64,000 nucleotides of DNA from JAAYAE01 sp963678395 (GCA_963678395.1 OY782827.1:1922001-1986000); one strand, 5' to 3'. Positions 19,307-28,378 are shown, numbered from the stretch's first letter. Made by a program: numbers and translations. The notes: generated by a model from the sequence alone, not told the origin.

Positions 19307-19322
19307 AAAATTCTCCTGTTAA

Positions 19323-19589
19323 TCAAATGCGATTAAATAAAAATAAAGCTACAACCATGCCCAAGATAGCTACTAAATTGGGAGTAAAAGCAAATCCCAC
19401 CGTAATCTTCATAACATAAAAATCTATAACTGCCGGCTGAATATTCAAAACTTGGTATTTTTGCACTAAGAAAGAAGTTCCTGAACCAAAAGCTTGAGAA
19501 GACAACATGGCATCACCTAAAAGTCCGCCAACAATTGCGCCTGTTGCTATAAATAAAAAGAAAACAAACCAGCCTTTAGAGCCAAACAT
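19323..19589 (-). CDS. DUF4321 small membrane protein
   Basis: 88 residues with two clear membrane helices (about 8-28 and 64-86) and the GGLLGDAMLS segment between. This fits the DUF4321 family, often found beside maf and mreB in Firmicutes. Function unknown. It begins 2 bases before the rseC-like stop and 16 bases upstream of maf, so it belongs to the same transcript. Confidence 0.7.
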   Translation of the reverse strand: MFGSKGWFVFFLFIATGAIVGGLLGDAMLSSQAFGSGTSFLVQKYQVLNIQPAVIDFYVMKITVGFAFTPNLVAILGMVVALFLFNRI

Positions 19590-19591
19590 AA

Positions 19592-20065
19592 CTATTCATC
19601 CCCTTGTTTTTTTGTTTCAGCGTCCGTTAAACCAGTGTCTTTCTTGCTTTCATCCACATCTGTATCACCATAATAAGCTCCGGAAATAACATATTGCTCA
19701 CCTTTGCGTGCCGCATCGCGTCTAAAATCCCTAGAATAATTCCAGCCCAAAAGCAGCCACAAAACACCCCCACCAATAATAGGCACCATTTTTGCCCAAC
19801 CAAAAGCAATTGCAAAACCATTACCAAAAGCTAGCCCAGCTAAAAGCGATAAAATGGGAATCCCATAAATGGTCATCTTAGCTTTTTTAGGACTAAGTGT
19901 TTGTAACTCTACCATAACCTGTGTGCCTTTTTTTGCCTCACACGCATTCCAACAATCTAAAAATTTGGGGAGATTTTGTTTCGTACTTTTATTCTTATCT
20001 ATTCTCACTCTTGCTCTTTGACCAATGCGCTCAGTCACATAGCCGATTATTTCTGTTTCTGCCAC
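19592..20065 (-). CDS. rseC: RseC/MucC-like SoxR-reducing system protein
   Basis: 157 residues. N-terminal domain with Cys residues (FLDCWNACEAKKG) followed by two membrane helices (about 75-115) and a polar tail. This layout matches the RseC/MucC family, linked in other bacteria to Rnf-type electron transfer and SoxR reduction; in Negativicutes the role is not known. I use the GTG at 20065, 8 bases from AAGGAG, not the GTG overlapping that site at 20074. Confidence 0.7.
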   Translation of the reverse strand: MAETEIIGYVTERIGQRARVRIDKNKSTKQNLPKFLDCWNACEAKKGTQVMVELQTLSPKKAKMTIYGIPILSLLAGLAFGNGFAIAFGWAKMVPIIGGGVLWLLLGWNYSRDFRRDAARKGEQYVISGAYYGDTDVDESKKDTGLTDAETKKQGDE

Positions 20066-20087
20066 AAGTTCCACTCCTTATTCATGC

Positions 20088-20363
20088 TTAGTAAAAAAAT
20101 ATATACCAATAACCAAAACCAAAAATGCCACCATAAATAGCAATAAAAACTAATATTCCTTGCCAAGTTATAGGATAGCCAAAATTAATATATTCTCCAA
20201 AAATGCCGCGACGATTAAAAAAAGTGTAATTTGTTCTTCTTTTAAACCAAGCAGCCTTGTTTTCACTGCCAATAAGTTTTGCTACTAAAAAAATGTAAAA
20301 AAAGGAGCCCAAAAAAACTTGAAAAGCCCTTTTGCCAATCTCTGCATTTGTTGCTGCATCCAT
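20088..20363 (-). CDS. Small membrane protein, unknown
   Basis: 91 residues with two hydrophobic helices (about 13-30 and 66-90) and a basic linker (KAAWFKRRTNYTFFNRRG). Very aromatic C-terminus. I recognise no family. It is in the same direction and closely spaced with the rseC-like gene (22 bases), so it is probably co-transcribed. Confidence 0.5.
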   Translation of the reverse strand: MDAATNAEIGKRAFQVFLGSFFYIFLVAKLIGSENKAAWFKRRTNYTFFNRRGIFGEYINFGYPITWQGILVFIAIYGGIFGFGYWYIFFY

Positions 20364-20379
20364 ATATTAACACCACTTT

Positions 20380-20877
20380 CTAGTTATTAAAATCCAAATA
20401 TTTATCTGGTATTTTTTTTCTAAGTTCACGAATAAAACGATCACTGCCTTTAAACAAAACTGCCGCCAATTTCGTACCCTCTCGAAACACCAAAAGGCGC
20501 TGTGGTGTCGGATCTACTGACGAATAGCGGTGAATATAATGGCTTATTTTAGTCTTTTTAAAAAAGCTCTTCACGTAATTATTAGTGAAACTTTCAGTTA
20601 ACTCTAAATCCACAGCGTATGTTCTTTTTATTCCTAACCCGTGACTAACTATAACCAGCTGTGTCTCTGTTAATATATATGTATATTTGAACAAGCAACG
20701 CCAAACCCACATAACCAAAAATAAAATACTATAACCCCAACCCAGAATACTGAGTCTTCCAAGTACAATCGTATGATAAGTTTCATAACCAAAAGATACT
20801 ATTATCAAAAGCAATGCACCATACATATACATTTTCCGCTCCCCTGTAGCGATGGATTCTTCTCTATACAGCTCCAA
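20380..20877 (-). CDS. Membrane protein with PH-like domain, unknown
   Basis: 165 residues. Two N-terminal membrane helices (about 15-55) precede a soluble part (YILTETQLVIVSHGLGIKRTYAVDLE...) that looks like a bacterial PH domain of the YdbS/bPH type. It probably starts at the TTG at 20877, 7 bases after GGAGGG. It is the first gene of the small membrane-protein group leading to rseC and maf. No specific function can be proposed. Confidence 0.5.
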   Translation of the reverse strand: MELYREESIATGERKMYMYGALLLIIVSFGYETYHTIVLGRLSILGWGYSILFLVMWVWRCLFKYTYILTETQLVIVSHGLGIKRTYAVDLELTESFTNNYVKSFFKKTKISHYIHRYSSVDPTPQRLLVFREGTKLAAVLFKGSDRFIRELRKKIPDKYLDFNN

Positions 20878-20998
20878 AAATATCCCTCCAAAACATTCTC
20901 TATTGTATTTTTCCTAATCTAATAGACTATCTTATATTATAGCAAAATTTTGCACATTTTTATACAAATATGTGGACAAATTCACAATAAAGTAAAAA

Positions 20999-21033
20999 AC
21001 GGTTGTTACGCACATTTCGTGCGTAACAACCGT
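20999..21033 (-). terminator. Terminator after cassette 1
   Basis: Perfect inverted repeat ACGGTTGTTACGCAC / GTGCGTAACAACCGT around a 5-base loop, followed on the minus strand by TTTTTTAC. It ends the first transporter-delta-beta cassette. Confidence 0.85.
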
Positions 21034-21054
21034 AGCAAATGCTATCCTAGCTTT

Positions 21055-22188
21055 TTATTTAGCAACCGGGCCAATCATAGCAAGCATCGTACCGGCTGCA
21101 ACAGCAGTACCAATTACACCTGCAACATTAGGTCCCATAGCATGCATTAATAAGAAGTTACTTGGGTTAGCCTTTTGACCAACCACCTGTGATACACGTG
21201 CGGCCATAGGTACTGCCGATACACCAGCTGAACCTATGAGAGGATTTGTCTTGCCTCCATCAGCCCAGCACATTAATTTACCAAAGATTACACCGGCCGC
21301 CGTACCTGCCATAAAGGCAACCAGTCCGAGACAAATAATTAAAATTGTTTGATAAGTCAAGAAACTCTCGGCTTTCATGGTAAGGCCAGTACCGGTTGCT
21401 AACATGATGGTAACAATATTCATCAAAGCATTTTGCGCCGTGTCAGACAAACGTCCTAAGCAACCAGCTTCAGTAAATAAATTACCTAACATTAACATAC
21501 CAATCAAAGAACAAACCGGTGGTAATAACAAGGAGATGAAAATGGTAGTTACAACTGGGAATACAACTTTCTCGAAATGAGAAACTGTACGCAATTGCGC
21601 CATTTTTATTTTACGGTCTTCTACTGTTGTGAACAACTTCATAATAGGAGGTTGAATCAACGGAACCAAAGATATGTACGAATACGCAGCAACAGCAATC
21701 GCACCCAATAGCTGCGGAGCCATTTTTGCAGCTAGATAAATAGCCGTAGGGCCATCAGCACCGCCGATAATACCGATAGCAGCTGACTCTTGCACTGTAA
21801 AACCTAAGAATAATGCTCCGATTAAAGAAACAAATACCCCTGCCTGTGCTGCTGCGCCTAAGAGCAAGGTCTTAGGCGCAGCAATAAGGGGGCCAAAGTC
21901 AGTCATGGCACCAACCCCCATGAAAATCAATGGTGGGAAAATCTCATTATTGATACCGTAAAGAATTACTTGCATAATACCTGGGTCTGTGTCAAAGCCG
22001 GTTTTAGGAACATTGGCTAAAATACAACCAAAAGCAATTGGAGCTAGTAGCAAAGGTTCAAACCCTTTACCAATAGCAAGATAAAGTAGGATTATTCCAA
22101 CAAACATCATAATACCATGACCTATAGTAAAAGCAGCAAAACCGCTGTCGTTCCAAACGGACATGATAGCAACGAAAAATGCATCCAT
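21055..22188 (-). CDS. Na+-translocating decarboxylase beta subunit, stand-alone copy 1
   Basis: Integral membrane Na+ channel of biotin-dependent decarboxylases (OadB/MmdB/GcdB family): carboxybiotin is decarboxylated on it while Na+ is exported. 377 residues, about nine helices and two re-entrant segments. Residues known to matter in Klebsiella OadB are all there: the Asp of [11 protein letters not shown] and the Asn, Gly, Ser and Arg of [17 protein letters not shown] with the family spacing (0, +4, +9, +16). No carboxyltransferase or biotin gene lies in this cassette. It comes 29 bases after the mini-delta gene and follows a DASS transporter. About 700 bases are almost identical to the interrupted mmdB at 31393. 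I infer it works with the MmdA and MmdC made at 32.6-35 kb. Confidence 0.93.
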   Translation of the reverse strand: MDAFFVAIMSVWNDSGFAAFTIGHGIMMFVGIILLYLAIGKGFEPLLLAPIAFGCILANVPKTGFDTDPGIMQVILYGINNEIFPPLIFMGVGAMTDFGPLIAAPKTLLLGAAAQAGVFVSLIGALFLGFTVQESAAIGIIGGADGPTAIYLAAKMAPQLLGAIAVAAYSYISLVPLIQPPIMKLFTTVEDRKIKMAQLRTVSHFEKVVFPVVTTIFISLLLPPVCSLIGMLMLGNLFTEAGCLGRLSDTAQNALMNIVTIMLATGTGLTMKAESFLTYQTILIICLGLVAFMAGTAAGVIFGKLMCWADGGKTNPLIGSAGVSAVPMAARVSQVVGQKANPSNFLLMHAMGPNVAGVIGTAVAAGTMLAMIGPVAK

Positions 22189-22217
22189 TAATACACACTC
22201 TTTTCTTTATTTATATC

Positions 22218-22352
22218 TTACTTAAGACCCATAAGGCGTCCATCAAAATACCTGATTAATTTCATAATACCGCCTAAAGCTATTAAAACACCAAAAACAA
22301 TGGTCATATTAATAATTGCAATTAGCCACGGATTACTGGTTGCACCTTCCAT
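22218..22352 (-). CDS. Mini-delta subunit 1 (OadG/MmdD-like, 44 residues)
   Basis: A short frame with ATG at 22352 and TAA at 22218. Its product begins MEGATSNPWLIAIINMTIVF and closely repeats the N-terminal membrane anchor of MmdD encoded at 33058-33399 (shared TNPWLIAIINMTIVFGVLI core), then ends with KLIRYFDGRLMGLK. It lacks the Ala/Pro linker and C-terminal domain of MmdD. Delta subunits anchor the decarboxylase alpha subunit to beta and help assembly; this one could only supply the membrane part. A second copy at 25663 with the same length, place and near-identical sequence supports that it is a real gene. The small epsilon (MmdE) subunit of Veillonella is a possible counterpart. Confidence 0.85.
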   Translation of the reverse strand: MEGATSNPWLIAIINMTIVFGVLIALGGIMKLIRYFDGRLMGLK

Positions 22353-22385
22353 GTACTACACTTCCTTCAACTTGTCACAACTATA

Positions 22386-23717
22386 TTATTTACCTGGGAA
22401 AAACGGCCAAACAATAGGAATTATAATCAAAGACACTATGAAAGATACCACGCACAAGCCCGTTCCTGCTTTTACATAGTCCAGGAATTTATAGCCACCA
22501 GGCCCAAGCACTAAAGTATTAGGAGGCGTGCCTACAGGAGAAGCAAATGCACAAGATGCGGCAACAGCGATAGCCATTAAGACAGCTTTTGGAGAAGCGC
22601 CTAGTTGTTTAGCAATAGCAACCCCGATTGGGCACAGTAGTGCGGCAGAAGCCGTGTTGGACATAAATTGCGTTAATCCGCAAGAAAGAATAAATAAAAT
22701 AGATGTTACCATAATTGGAGATGGAGAGCCCCCCATCATACCAACAGTCCAGCCAACGATTAATTTACCAGCACCGGTTTTATCCATTGCGGACGAAACA
22801 GGCATCATACCTGCAAATAAGAAGATAGTAACCCAGTCAATAGAAGAATAGGCTTGTTTTTCTGTTAAACACCCTGACAATACAGAAACCATAGCACCTA
22901 TAATAGCGGCCATTTCTAAAGTTACAATACCTTTAAGGCCGATTTTATTGCCAAGAGCCATAACAAGAACAACAACAAGTAGAATAGCTCCTGAAATCCA
23001 TTGCTTTTTAACGCTGCCTTCGTTAACTTCAACTTCCTGCTCATTTTCTTGGTCAGCGTCAAGTTCAACCTTTTCCTGCTCAATTTCTTGGTCAGCGTCA
23101 AGTTCAACCTTTGGCAACAAATGCTTACCAATAAACATCATATAAAGAATACCTGCAACGGTTAAAGGAATACCAATCCAAGCATATTCAAAAAAGCCAA
23201 AGGTATTTGTATAACCAGCAGCTTGTAGCGCACCATTGGCAATAATATTTGGTGGTGTACCAACCATAGTGATAATACCGCCTAATCCGCAAGCAAAAGC
23301 CAAGGGCATTAACTGACGAGAAGCAGGTATTTTAGCTGCAGCGCAAATACCCAAAACAACAGGAAGTAAACATGCTGCAGTCCCAGTGTTGGAAAGTACT
23401 GAAGAAAGTAGCGCACCAACTAACATGATACCAAACATCAAGCTGTTCTCACTAGTTCCTGAAAGCTTAACAACCACATTACCAACTTTTTGGGCAAGAC
23501 CGGTATAGAACATAGCGGTCCCTACAACAAACATACCTGCAAATAATACTACTGTAGAATTAGATAAACCAGCAAAAACTGCTTTGGCGGGAATAAATCC
23601 CAAGATACCACAGGCAATTGCTCCACCCATGGCTGTAATAGCTAAAGGAATAAGTTCGGTAACAAATAATAGTGCAATAACAATTAATAGCATTAAACAT
23701 CTAACTGATTGTGACAT
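22386..23717 (-). CDS. SLC13/DASS Na+-coupled dicarboxylate transporter, copy 1
   Basis: Probable Na+:succinate symporter, 443 residues, about 11 helices. It has both DASS carboxylate/Na+-binding signatures (LSNTGTAA near 109 and MSNTASAA in the second half) and two GTPPN loops (MVGTPPNIIANG, SPVGTPPNTLVLG). The substrate is inferred from the propionate pathway next door; other C4-dicarboxylates or tricarboxylates remain possible. Only this copy has a duplicated acidic loop: 13 residues (VELDADQEIEQEK and its near-copy) encoded by a 39-bp direct repeat near 23040-23115. It begins a cassette with mini-delta and beta genes and is preceded by a long structured leader. Confidence 0.88.
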   Translation of the reverse strand: MSQSVRCLMLLIVIALLFVTELIPLAITAMGGAIACGILGFIPAKAVFAGLSNSTVVLFAGMFVVGTAMFYTGLAQKVGNVVVKLSGTSENSLMFGIMLVGALLSSVLSNTGTAACLLPVVLGICAAAKIPASRQLMPLAFACGLGGIITMVGTPPNIIANGALQAAGYTNTFGFFEYAWIGIPLTVAGILYMMFIGKHLLPKVELDADQEIEQEKVELDADQENEQEVEVNEGSVKKQWISGAILLVVVLVMALGNKIGLKGIVTLEMAAIIGAMVSVLSGCLTEKQAYSSIDWVTIFLFAGMMPVSSAMDKTGAGKLIVGWTVGMMGGSPSPIMVTSILFILSCGLTQFMSNTASAALLCPIGVAIAKQLGASPKAVLMAIAVAASCAFASPVGTPPNTLVLGPGGYKFLDYVKAGTGLCVVSFIVSLIIIPIVWPFFPGK

Positions 23718-23864
23718 AAAATTTCCTCCTTTTTTTTACACTGCTTTGAAAATGCAATAACCAATTAAGCAAAAGAACTGGCATGTGTATTGCTAACCCA
23801 TATACTGGTTAGCGGAATAAAGTGCCCTTTGTTTAACCTTGAGAACTTTTCATGGAATTCATCA

Positions 23865-24135
23865 AACCTCGTCAGCATCCGAGAGCCTTTAGTAAATACT
23901 ATCGGCTTTGATAAACAACCAAATTATGCCCTCACCTATAAAGATCCGCAAAATAAAAACTAACAAAATATAATTAAATAACCCAAAGCATGAAAATGGA
24001 TGCAAGTCGTTGCTTTACTGTCCGTTTGGAATGGGAATGACTACCTAGCTAAGGCTACCGACCTAAGCGTAAATCATTATTTTTTACGGTATTAATAATT
24101 TAGTTGTCAATTACAGATCTTTATAGATGGAAGTA
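23865..24135 (-). ncRNA. Structured leader RNA 1, upstream of transporter copy 1 (class not recognised)
   Basis: Domain A is closed by a long helix between 24113-24135 and 23926-23948 (CATCTATAAAGATC pairs with GATCTTTATAGGTG) enclosing about 165 nt. Domain B (23867-23905) has a small hairpin TAGTA/TACTA and a stem with the loop GATGCTGA. Leader 2 at 27.3-27.6 kb has the same parts with different but pairing bases. There is no ORF. From 23718 to 23864 only spacer and the ribosome site are seen. Confidence 0.65.
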
Positions 24136-24171
24136 TAATTTCTTATTGTAAATTATTTCAGAAAAATAAAT

Positions 24172-24266
24172 TTGCCCAAGTTTAGCGCATGTATCTGGCG
24201 TCCCTTGGGCAATAAAAAAACAATATGTTCTTTTCTTCTAGCTTGTTGAGAATATTCTAGCAAGCC
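24172..24266. other. Two hairpins in the gene-free stretch upstream of leader 1
   Basis: The 24143-24436 interval has no gene. It holds TTGCCCAAG / CTTGGGCAA (24172-24212) with an inner GCGC/GGCG step, followed by T-runs on the minus strand, and a second hairpin with AGAATATTCT at its centre (24240-24266), followed by T6 on the plus strand. They could be terminators, part of the leader, or ends of an unseen small RNA. The rest is AT-rich spacer. Confidence 0.4.
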
Positions 24267-24436
24267 TTTTTTATTTATAATAACTTCTAGTAAAATTTCC
24301 TACACCTAATCATAGCACATATAACTTGTAAAAGTATCCGTTTTTATTTTAAACGTAAACTTTATTACATTATTTTATTTTTATTTGTATAAAATGTGAA
24401 ATTTACTGAAATCATATATACGAGTTACCCGCACAA

Positions 24437-24481
24437 TACAAAAAAGGGCGACAACGCATATGCATTGTCGCCCTTTTTTTG
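24437..24481 (-). terminator. Terminator after cassette 2
   Basis: Perfect repeat ACAAAAAAGGGCGACAA...TTGTCGCCCTTTTTTTGT with strong GC core and T-runs on both strands, directly after the beta-subunit gene of cassette 2. Confidence 0.88.
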
Positions 24482-24499
24482 TATATCCTTTTTACAACT

Positions 24500-25633
24500 T
24501 TATTTACCGGCAGGCCCTATCATAGCAAGCATAGTACCAGCTGCAACAGCTGTACCAATTACACCTGCAACATTAGGTCCCATAGCATGCATCAACAAGA
24601 AGTTGCCTGGATTTGCTTTTTGGCCAACTATTTGTGATACACGAGCAGCCATAGGCACTGCCGAAACACCGGCTGAACCTATAAGCGGGTTTGTCTTACC
24701 CCCATCAGCCCAGCACATTAATTTACCAAAGATTACACCTGCTGCCGTACCTGCTGCGAAAGCAATAAGGCCCAGCACAATAATTAAGATTGTTTGATAG
24801 GTCAAGAACGTATCAGCCTTCATGGTAAGGCCAGTACCGGTAGCTAGCAAGATGGTAACAATATTCATCAAAGCATTTTGTGCTGTGTCAGACAAACGTC
24901 CTAAGCAGCCAGCTTCAGTAAACAAGTTGCCTAACATTAACATACCAATCAAGGAACAAACCGGTGGTAATAACAAAGAGATAAAAATAGTAGTTACAAC
25001 CGGAAATACAACTTTCTCAAAGTGAGAAACCGTACGCAATTGCGCCATTTTTATTTTGCGATCTTCTGCTGTTGTAAACAACTTCATAATAGGAGGTTGA
25101 ATCAACGGAACCAAAGACATGTAAGAATAAGCTGCAACAGCGATTGCGCCCAATAATTGTGGAGCCATTTTTGCAGCTAGATATATAGCTGTAGGACCAT
25201 CTGCACCACCGATAATACCGATAGCCGCTGCTTCTTGTACTGTAAAGCCCAAGAATAATGCTCCAATCAAAGAAACGAACACACCTGCTTGAGCTGCCGC
25301 ACCTAAGAGCAAGGTCTTAGGATTAGCAATAAGTGGACCAAAGTCAGTCATGGCACCAACGCCCATGAAAATCAATGGTGGGAAAATTTCATTATTGATA
25401 CCGTAAAGAATTACCTGCATAATTCCTGGGTCACTTTCAAACCCAGTTTTAGGAACATTAGCCAAAATACAACCAAAAGCGATTGGAGCTAGTAGCAAAG
25501 GTTCAAACCCCTTACCAATAGCCAGATAGAGCAAAATAATCCCAACTAGCATCATAATCGCATTACCTGCAGTAAAAGCAGTAAAGCCGCTGTCATTCCA
25601 CACGGACATGATAGCTAAAAAAAATGCATCCAT
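24500..25633 (-). CDS. Na+-translocating decarboxylase beta subunit, stand-alone copy 2
   Basis: 377 residues from the ATG at 25633 (an upstream in-frame GTG lacks ribosome-site spacing and is absent from copy 1). All family residues seen in copy 1 are kept, including [11 protein letters not shown] and [17 protein letters not shown]. The protein differs from copy 1 only at scattered positions (for example QEAAAIG for QESAAIG, and changes in FTAGNAIMM). It is the last gene of cassette 2, 29 bases after mini-delta 2. Like copy 1 it would need alpha and biotin subunits from the mmd locus; no such gene is near. Confidence 0.93.
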   Translation of the reverse strand: MDAFFLAIMSVWNDSGFTAFTAGNAIMMLVGIILLYLAIGKGFEPLLLAPIAFGCILANVPKTGFESDPGIMQVILYGINNEIFPPLIFMGVGAMTDFGPLIANPKTLLLGAAAQAGVFVSLIGALFLGFTVQEAAAIGIIGGADGPTAIYLAAKMAPQLLGAIAVAAYSYMSLVPLIQPPIMKLFTTAEDRKIKMAQLRTVSHFEKVVFPVVTTIFISLLLPPVCSLIGMLMLGNLFTEAGCLGRLSDTAQNALMNIVTILLATGTGLTMKADTFLTYQTILIIVLGLIAFAAGTAAGVIFGKLMCWADGGKTNPLIGSAGVSAVPMAARVSQIVGQKANPGNFLLMHAMGPNVAGVIGTAVAAGTMLAMIGPAGK

Positions 25634-25662
25634 TAATTTCACACTCTTTTCTTAATTGTTTA

Positions 25663-25797
25663 TTACTTAGTTCCCATAACGCTGCCATCAAAATACCTTA
25701 TTAATTTCATAATCCCACCTAAAACGATTAAAACACCAAAAACAATGGTCATATTGATAATCGCAATAAGCCATGGATTACTTGTGCTGCCTTCCAT
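25663..25797 (-). CDS. Mini-delta subunit 2 (OadG/MmdD-like, 44 residues)
   Basis: Same length and position as mini-delta 1: ATG at 25797, TAA at 25663. The product starts MEGSTSNPWLIAIINMTIVF and ends MKLIRYFDGSVMGTK. One membrane helix with a short basic tail and no C-terminal domain. Differences from copy 1 are few and conservative in the protein while many are silent at DNA level, which points to selection on the peptide. A ribosome site (GGAAGTG) precedes it. Too small for the usual ORF cut-off. Confidence 0.85.
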   Translation of the reverse strand: MEGSTSNPWLIAIINMTIVFGVLIVLGGIMKLIRYFDGSVMGTK

Positions 25798-25863
25798 ATA
25801 TTACACTTCCTTTTTTTACCCCTCAGTGAAACACCATATCCAGTTCTATTCCTTTACCCTAGG

Positions 25864-27156
25864 TTATTTGCCAGGAAAGAACGGCCATACAATAGGAATA
25901 ATGATCAAAGATACTATGAAAGATACTATACACAAGCCTGTTCCTGCTTTTACATAGTCCATAAATTTATAACCGCCAGGCCCTAATACTAAAGTGTTAG
26001 GAGGCGTGCCAACAGGAGATGCAAATGCGCAAGATGCGGCAACAGCGATTGCCATCAAAACTGCTTTAGGAGATGCTCCTAGTTGTTTAGAAATTGCTAC
26101 GCCTATCGGACACAATAGCGCTGCAGATGCTGTGTTAGACATAAATTGTGTAAGTCCACAAGAAATGATAAACAAAACTGCAGTCACAATAAGAGGTGAA
26201 GGAGAACCACCCATAATACTTACAGCCCAAGTTGCGATAAGTTTACCAGCACCGGTTTTGTCCATAGCAGTAGATACAGGCATCATACCTGCGAATAAAA
26301 AGATCGTAACCCAGTCAATAGAAGCATAGGCTTGTTTTTCTGTTAAGCAACCAGTAAGAACGGAAACCATAGCACCTACAATAGCAGCCATTTCCAATGT
26401 TACAATGCCTTTAAGACCGATTTTATCGCCAAAAGCCATAACAACGACAACTACTAACAAAATAAGACCGGAAATCCATTGTTTTTTAACGCTACTTTCA
26501 GTAGCTTCCACTTCTTGCTCAATCTCTTGATCAGCATCAAGTTCAGCCTTAGGCAATAATAGTCTACCAATAAACAACATATAAACAATACCTGCAAGAG
26601 TTAAAGGAATACCTATCCAAGCAAACTCGAAAAAGCCAAAGACATCTTTGAAACCGGCTGCTTGTAAAGCACCGTTAGCAATAATATTTGGAGGCGTGCC
26701 AACCATAGTAATAACACCACCAAGTCCGCAAGCAAAAGCTAAAGGCATTAACTGACGGGAAGCAGGAATCTTTGCAGCGGCACAGATACCCAAAACAACA
26801 GGAAGCAGACAAGCTGCAGTACCGGTGTTTGATAATACAGAAGAAAGCAAAGCACAAACTATCATAATACCAAACATTATGCTTTTTTCGCTGGTTCCTG
26901 AAAGTCTAACAACAGTATTGCCGCCTTTTTGGGCAAGACCGGTGTAGAACATTGCAGCACCTACAACAAACATACCTGCGAACAATACTACCGTAGAATT
27001 AGACAAACCCGAGAAAACTGCTTTGACAGGGATAAATCCTAGAATACCACAGGCGATTGCTCCACCCATGGCGGTAATAGCTAAAGGAATGAGTTCGGTA
27101 ACAAATAATAAAGCAACAACAATCAATAAGATTAAACATTTAACCGCTTGAGACAT
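25864..27156 (-). CDS. SLC13/DASS Na+-coupled dicarboxylate transporter, copy 2
   Basis: 430 residues, intact. Carries the two SNT signatures (LSNTGTAA, MSNTASAA) and GTPPN loops of Na+-coupled DASS carriers. It lacks the loop duplication of copy 1. A segment of at least 255 bases at the 3' end (25961-26218) is identical to the frameshifted copy 4. Its own strong promoter and structured leader lie upstream, and mini-delta 2 follows after about 65 bases. Probable role: succinate uptake using the Na+ gradient maintained by the decarboxylase. Confidence 0.88.
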   Translation of the reverse strand: MSQAVKCLILLIVVALLFVTELIPLAITAMGGAIACGILGFIPVKAVFSGLSNSTVVLFAGMFVVGAAMFYTGLAQKGGNTVVRLSGTSEKSIMFGIMIVCALLSSVLSNTGTAACLLPVVLGICAAAKIPASRQLMPLAFACGLGGVITMVGTPPNIIANGALQAAGFKDVFGFFEFAWIGIPLTLAGIVYMLFIGRLLLPKAELDADQEIEQEVEATESSVKKQWISGLILLVVVVVMAFGDKIGLKGIVTLEMAAIVGAMVSVLTGCLTEKQAYASIDWVTIFLFAGMMPVSTAMDKTGAGKLIATWAVSIMGGSPSPLIVTAVLFIISCGLTQFMSNTASAALLCPIGVAISKQLGASPKAVLMAIAVAASCAFASPVGTPPNTLVLGPGGYKFMDYVKAGTGLCIVSFIVSLIIIPIVWPFFPGK

Positions 27157-27310
27157 GTAATACTCCTCCTTTTTTTGAACCTATTTTTTTACAAGTTCTT
27201 TTTCCAATTAAGCAAAGGCGAATCGCACAACAGTTATCGTACGTATAACATTATGCAAAATGAGTAAACCTTCACCTAATTTTTGAGGATCAATTGTTAA
27301 TAGAATTTAT

Positions 27311-27577
27311 CCGCCTCGTCAGCATCCGAAGCACGGTAGCTACCCGTCTTGATAACTCTATCAAATTATACCCTCATCTATAAAGATCTATAAAATGAAA
27401 ACTAACAACTATTGTTAAAATAACCCAAGGCCTTGTCATGGATGCATGTCGTTGCTTTACTGTCCGGCTGGAATGGGAGTGACTGCGCAACTAGGCTACC
27501 GGCCCAGATGTAAGTCATTATTTCTTTACGGTATCAATAATGTAGTTGTCACTTACAGATCTTTATAGATGAAGGTG
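27311..27577 (-). ncRNA. Structured leader RNA 2, upstream of transporter copy 2 (class not recognised)
   Basis: Domain A: 5' arm 27557-27576 pairs with 3' arm 27370-27389 over 20 bp with one G-U. Inside, GTAAGT/ACTTAC with CATTATT/AATAATG form a second helix. Domain B (27313-27348): GGTAG/CTACC hairpin, then GCTTCG / CGAGGC around loop GATGCTGA. The loop and the CTGACGAGG string are identical to leader 1, while the helices vary in a pairing-preserving way. About 150 nt separate domain B from the transporter ATG. Confidence 0.7.
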
Positions 27578-27629
27578 TAAAAAGTAAACCAGCTTACCTC
27601 CTTTTTCTCTTTATTTTTTCTCCATATCG

Positions 27630-27657
27630 ATTATCGCATTTTTTATTTTACCTGCAA
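27630..27657 (-). promoter_or_regulatory. Promoter of cassette 2
   Basis: On the minus strand TTGCAG (27652-27657) and an extended -10 TGCGATAAT (-10 hexamer 27630-27635) with a 16-base spacer. Transcription would start near 27623, giving a leader of roughly 465 nt that contains the whole structured RNA. Confidence 0.55.
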
Positions 27658-27659
27658 GT

Positions 27660-28378
27660 TAAAATGCTAATTTCATATTTTCGCCTTATTTTTTTTACAA
27701 TCATGTCACAATATTTTAACGCTATGTAATTTTAGTTACACAATTTTGTGTTTTTTATTGTGTTATTTATGTGTCGTTTTTGTGTCTTGTTTGAAAAAAA
27801 ACATAAAAAAATAACTATTTTTTTATGTTTTTTTTCACCTGATATTAACTGTCCGTTTTATAGTACATTTAAATATATTATAAAACTCAAATGTACTTTT
27901 ACTTCCTAAAATATTTTTTTGTTAAACAGTTTGTTTTTAATAGTCTAAAACTTCCCAACCTTAGTTATTATGGGTGTCACATAATAAACAGAAAAATAAA
28001 TTATAGATTAATTATAAGCAGATTACCTCCTTATGATGAACATTCCCTCCCCCATAGAAAACTGACCATTTTTATTTATAATAAATAGGAATTATAAAAA
28101 TTACAAGTATGTTATTAAAAAATAAAATGCTCAGAAAACAACTTTTCGATTACCAAAGTCTTTGGTTTTTTAACTACCAGCTACTAATACTATGTTATAA
28201 AAATGTGATTTAACTATATTACATATATTTTTTAGACCTAAAAATGAAATTTGAACGCCTCATGCCAATAATTATAGGTATTTTATTAAAATAATACTAT
28301 GTCATCCCTTCCACGTTTTATTAGTAACTTTCAAATTTTTGGTAGTTTTTTATTATTTTTACCCCAATTATAAATAGC
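27660..28378. other. AT-rich stretch without recognisable gene
   Basis: About 720 bases, very rich in A and T with long T-runs. No frame here has coding character or resemblance to anything I know. The only signals are the cassette 2 promoter at its left edge and the terminator of transporter copy 3 at its right edge. It may be the remains of a deleted mini-delta/beta pair, but no trace of those sequences is visible. Confidence 0.5.

Noticed and set aside
27313..27348. Resemblance of CTGACGAGG in the leader RNAs to the glmS ribozyme core or a hammerhead
   Set aside because: The glmS cleavage-site string AGCGCC and its other conserved parts are missing, no glmS gene follows, and the hammerhead GAAA/UH parts are absent.
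27891..28088. Plus-strand open frame of 65 codons in the AT-rich gap
   Set aside because: Composition follows the surrounding AT-rich DNA, with no ribosome site and no family resemblance.
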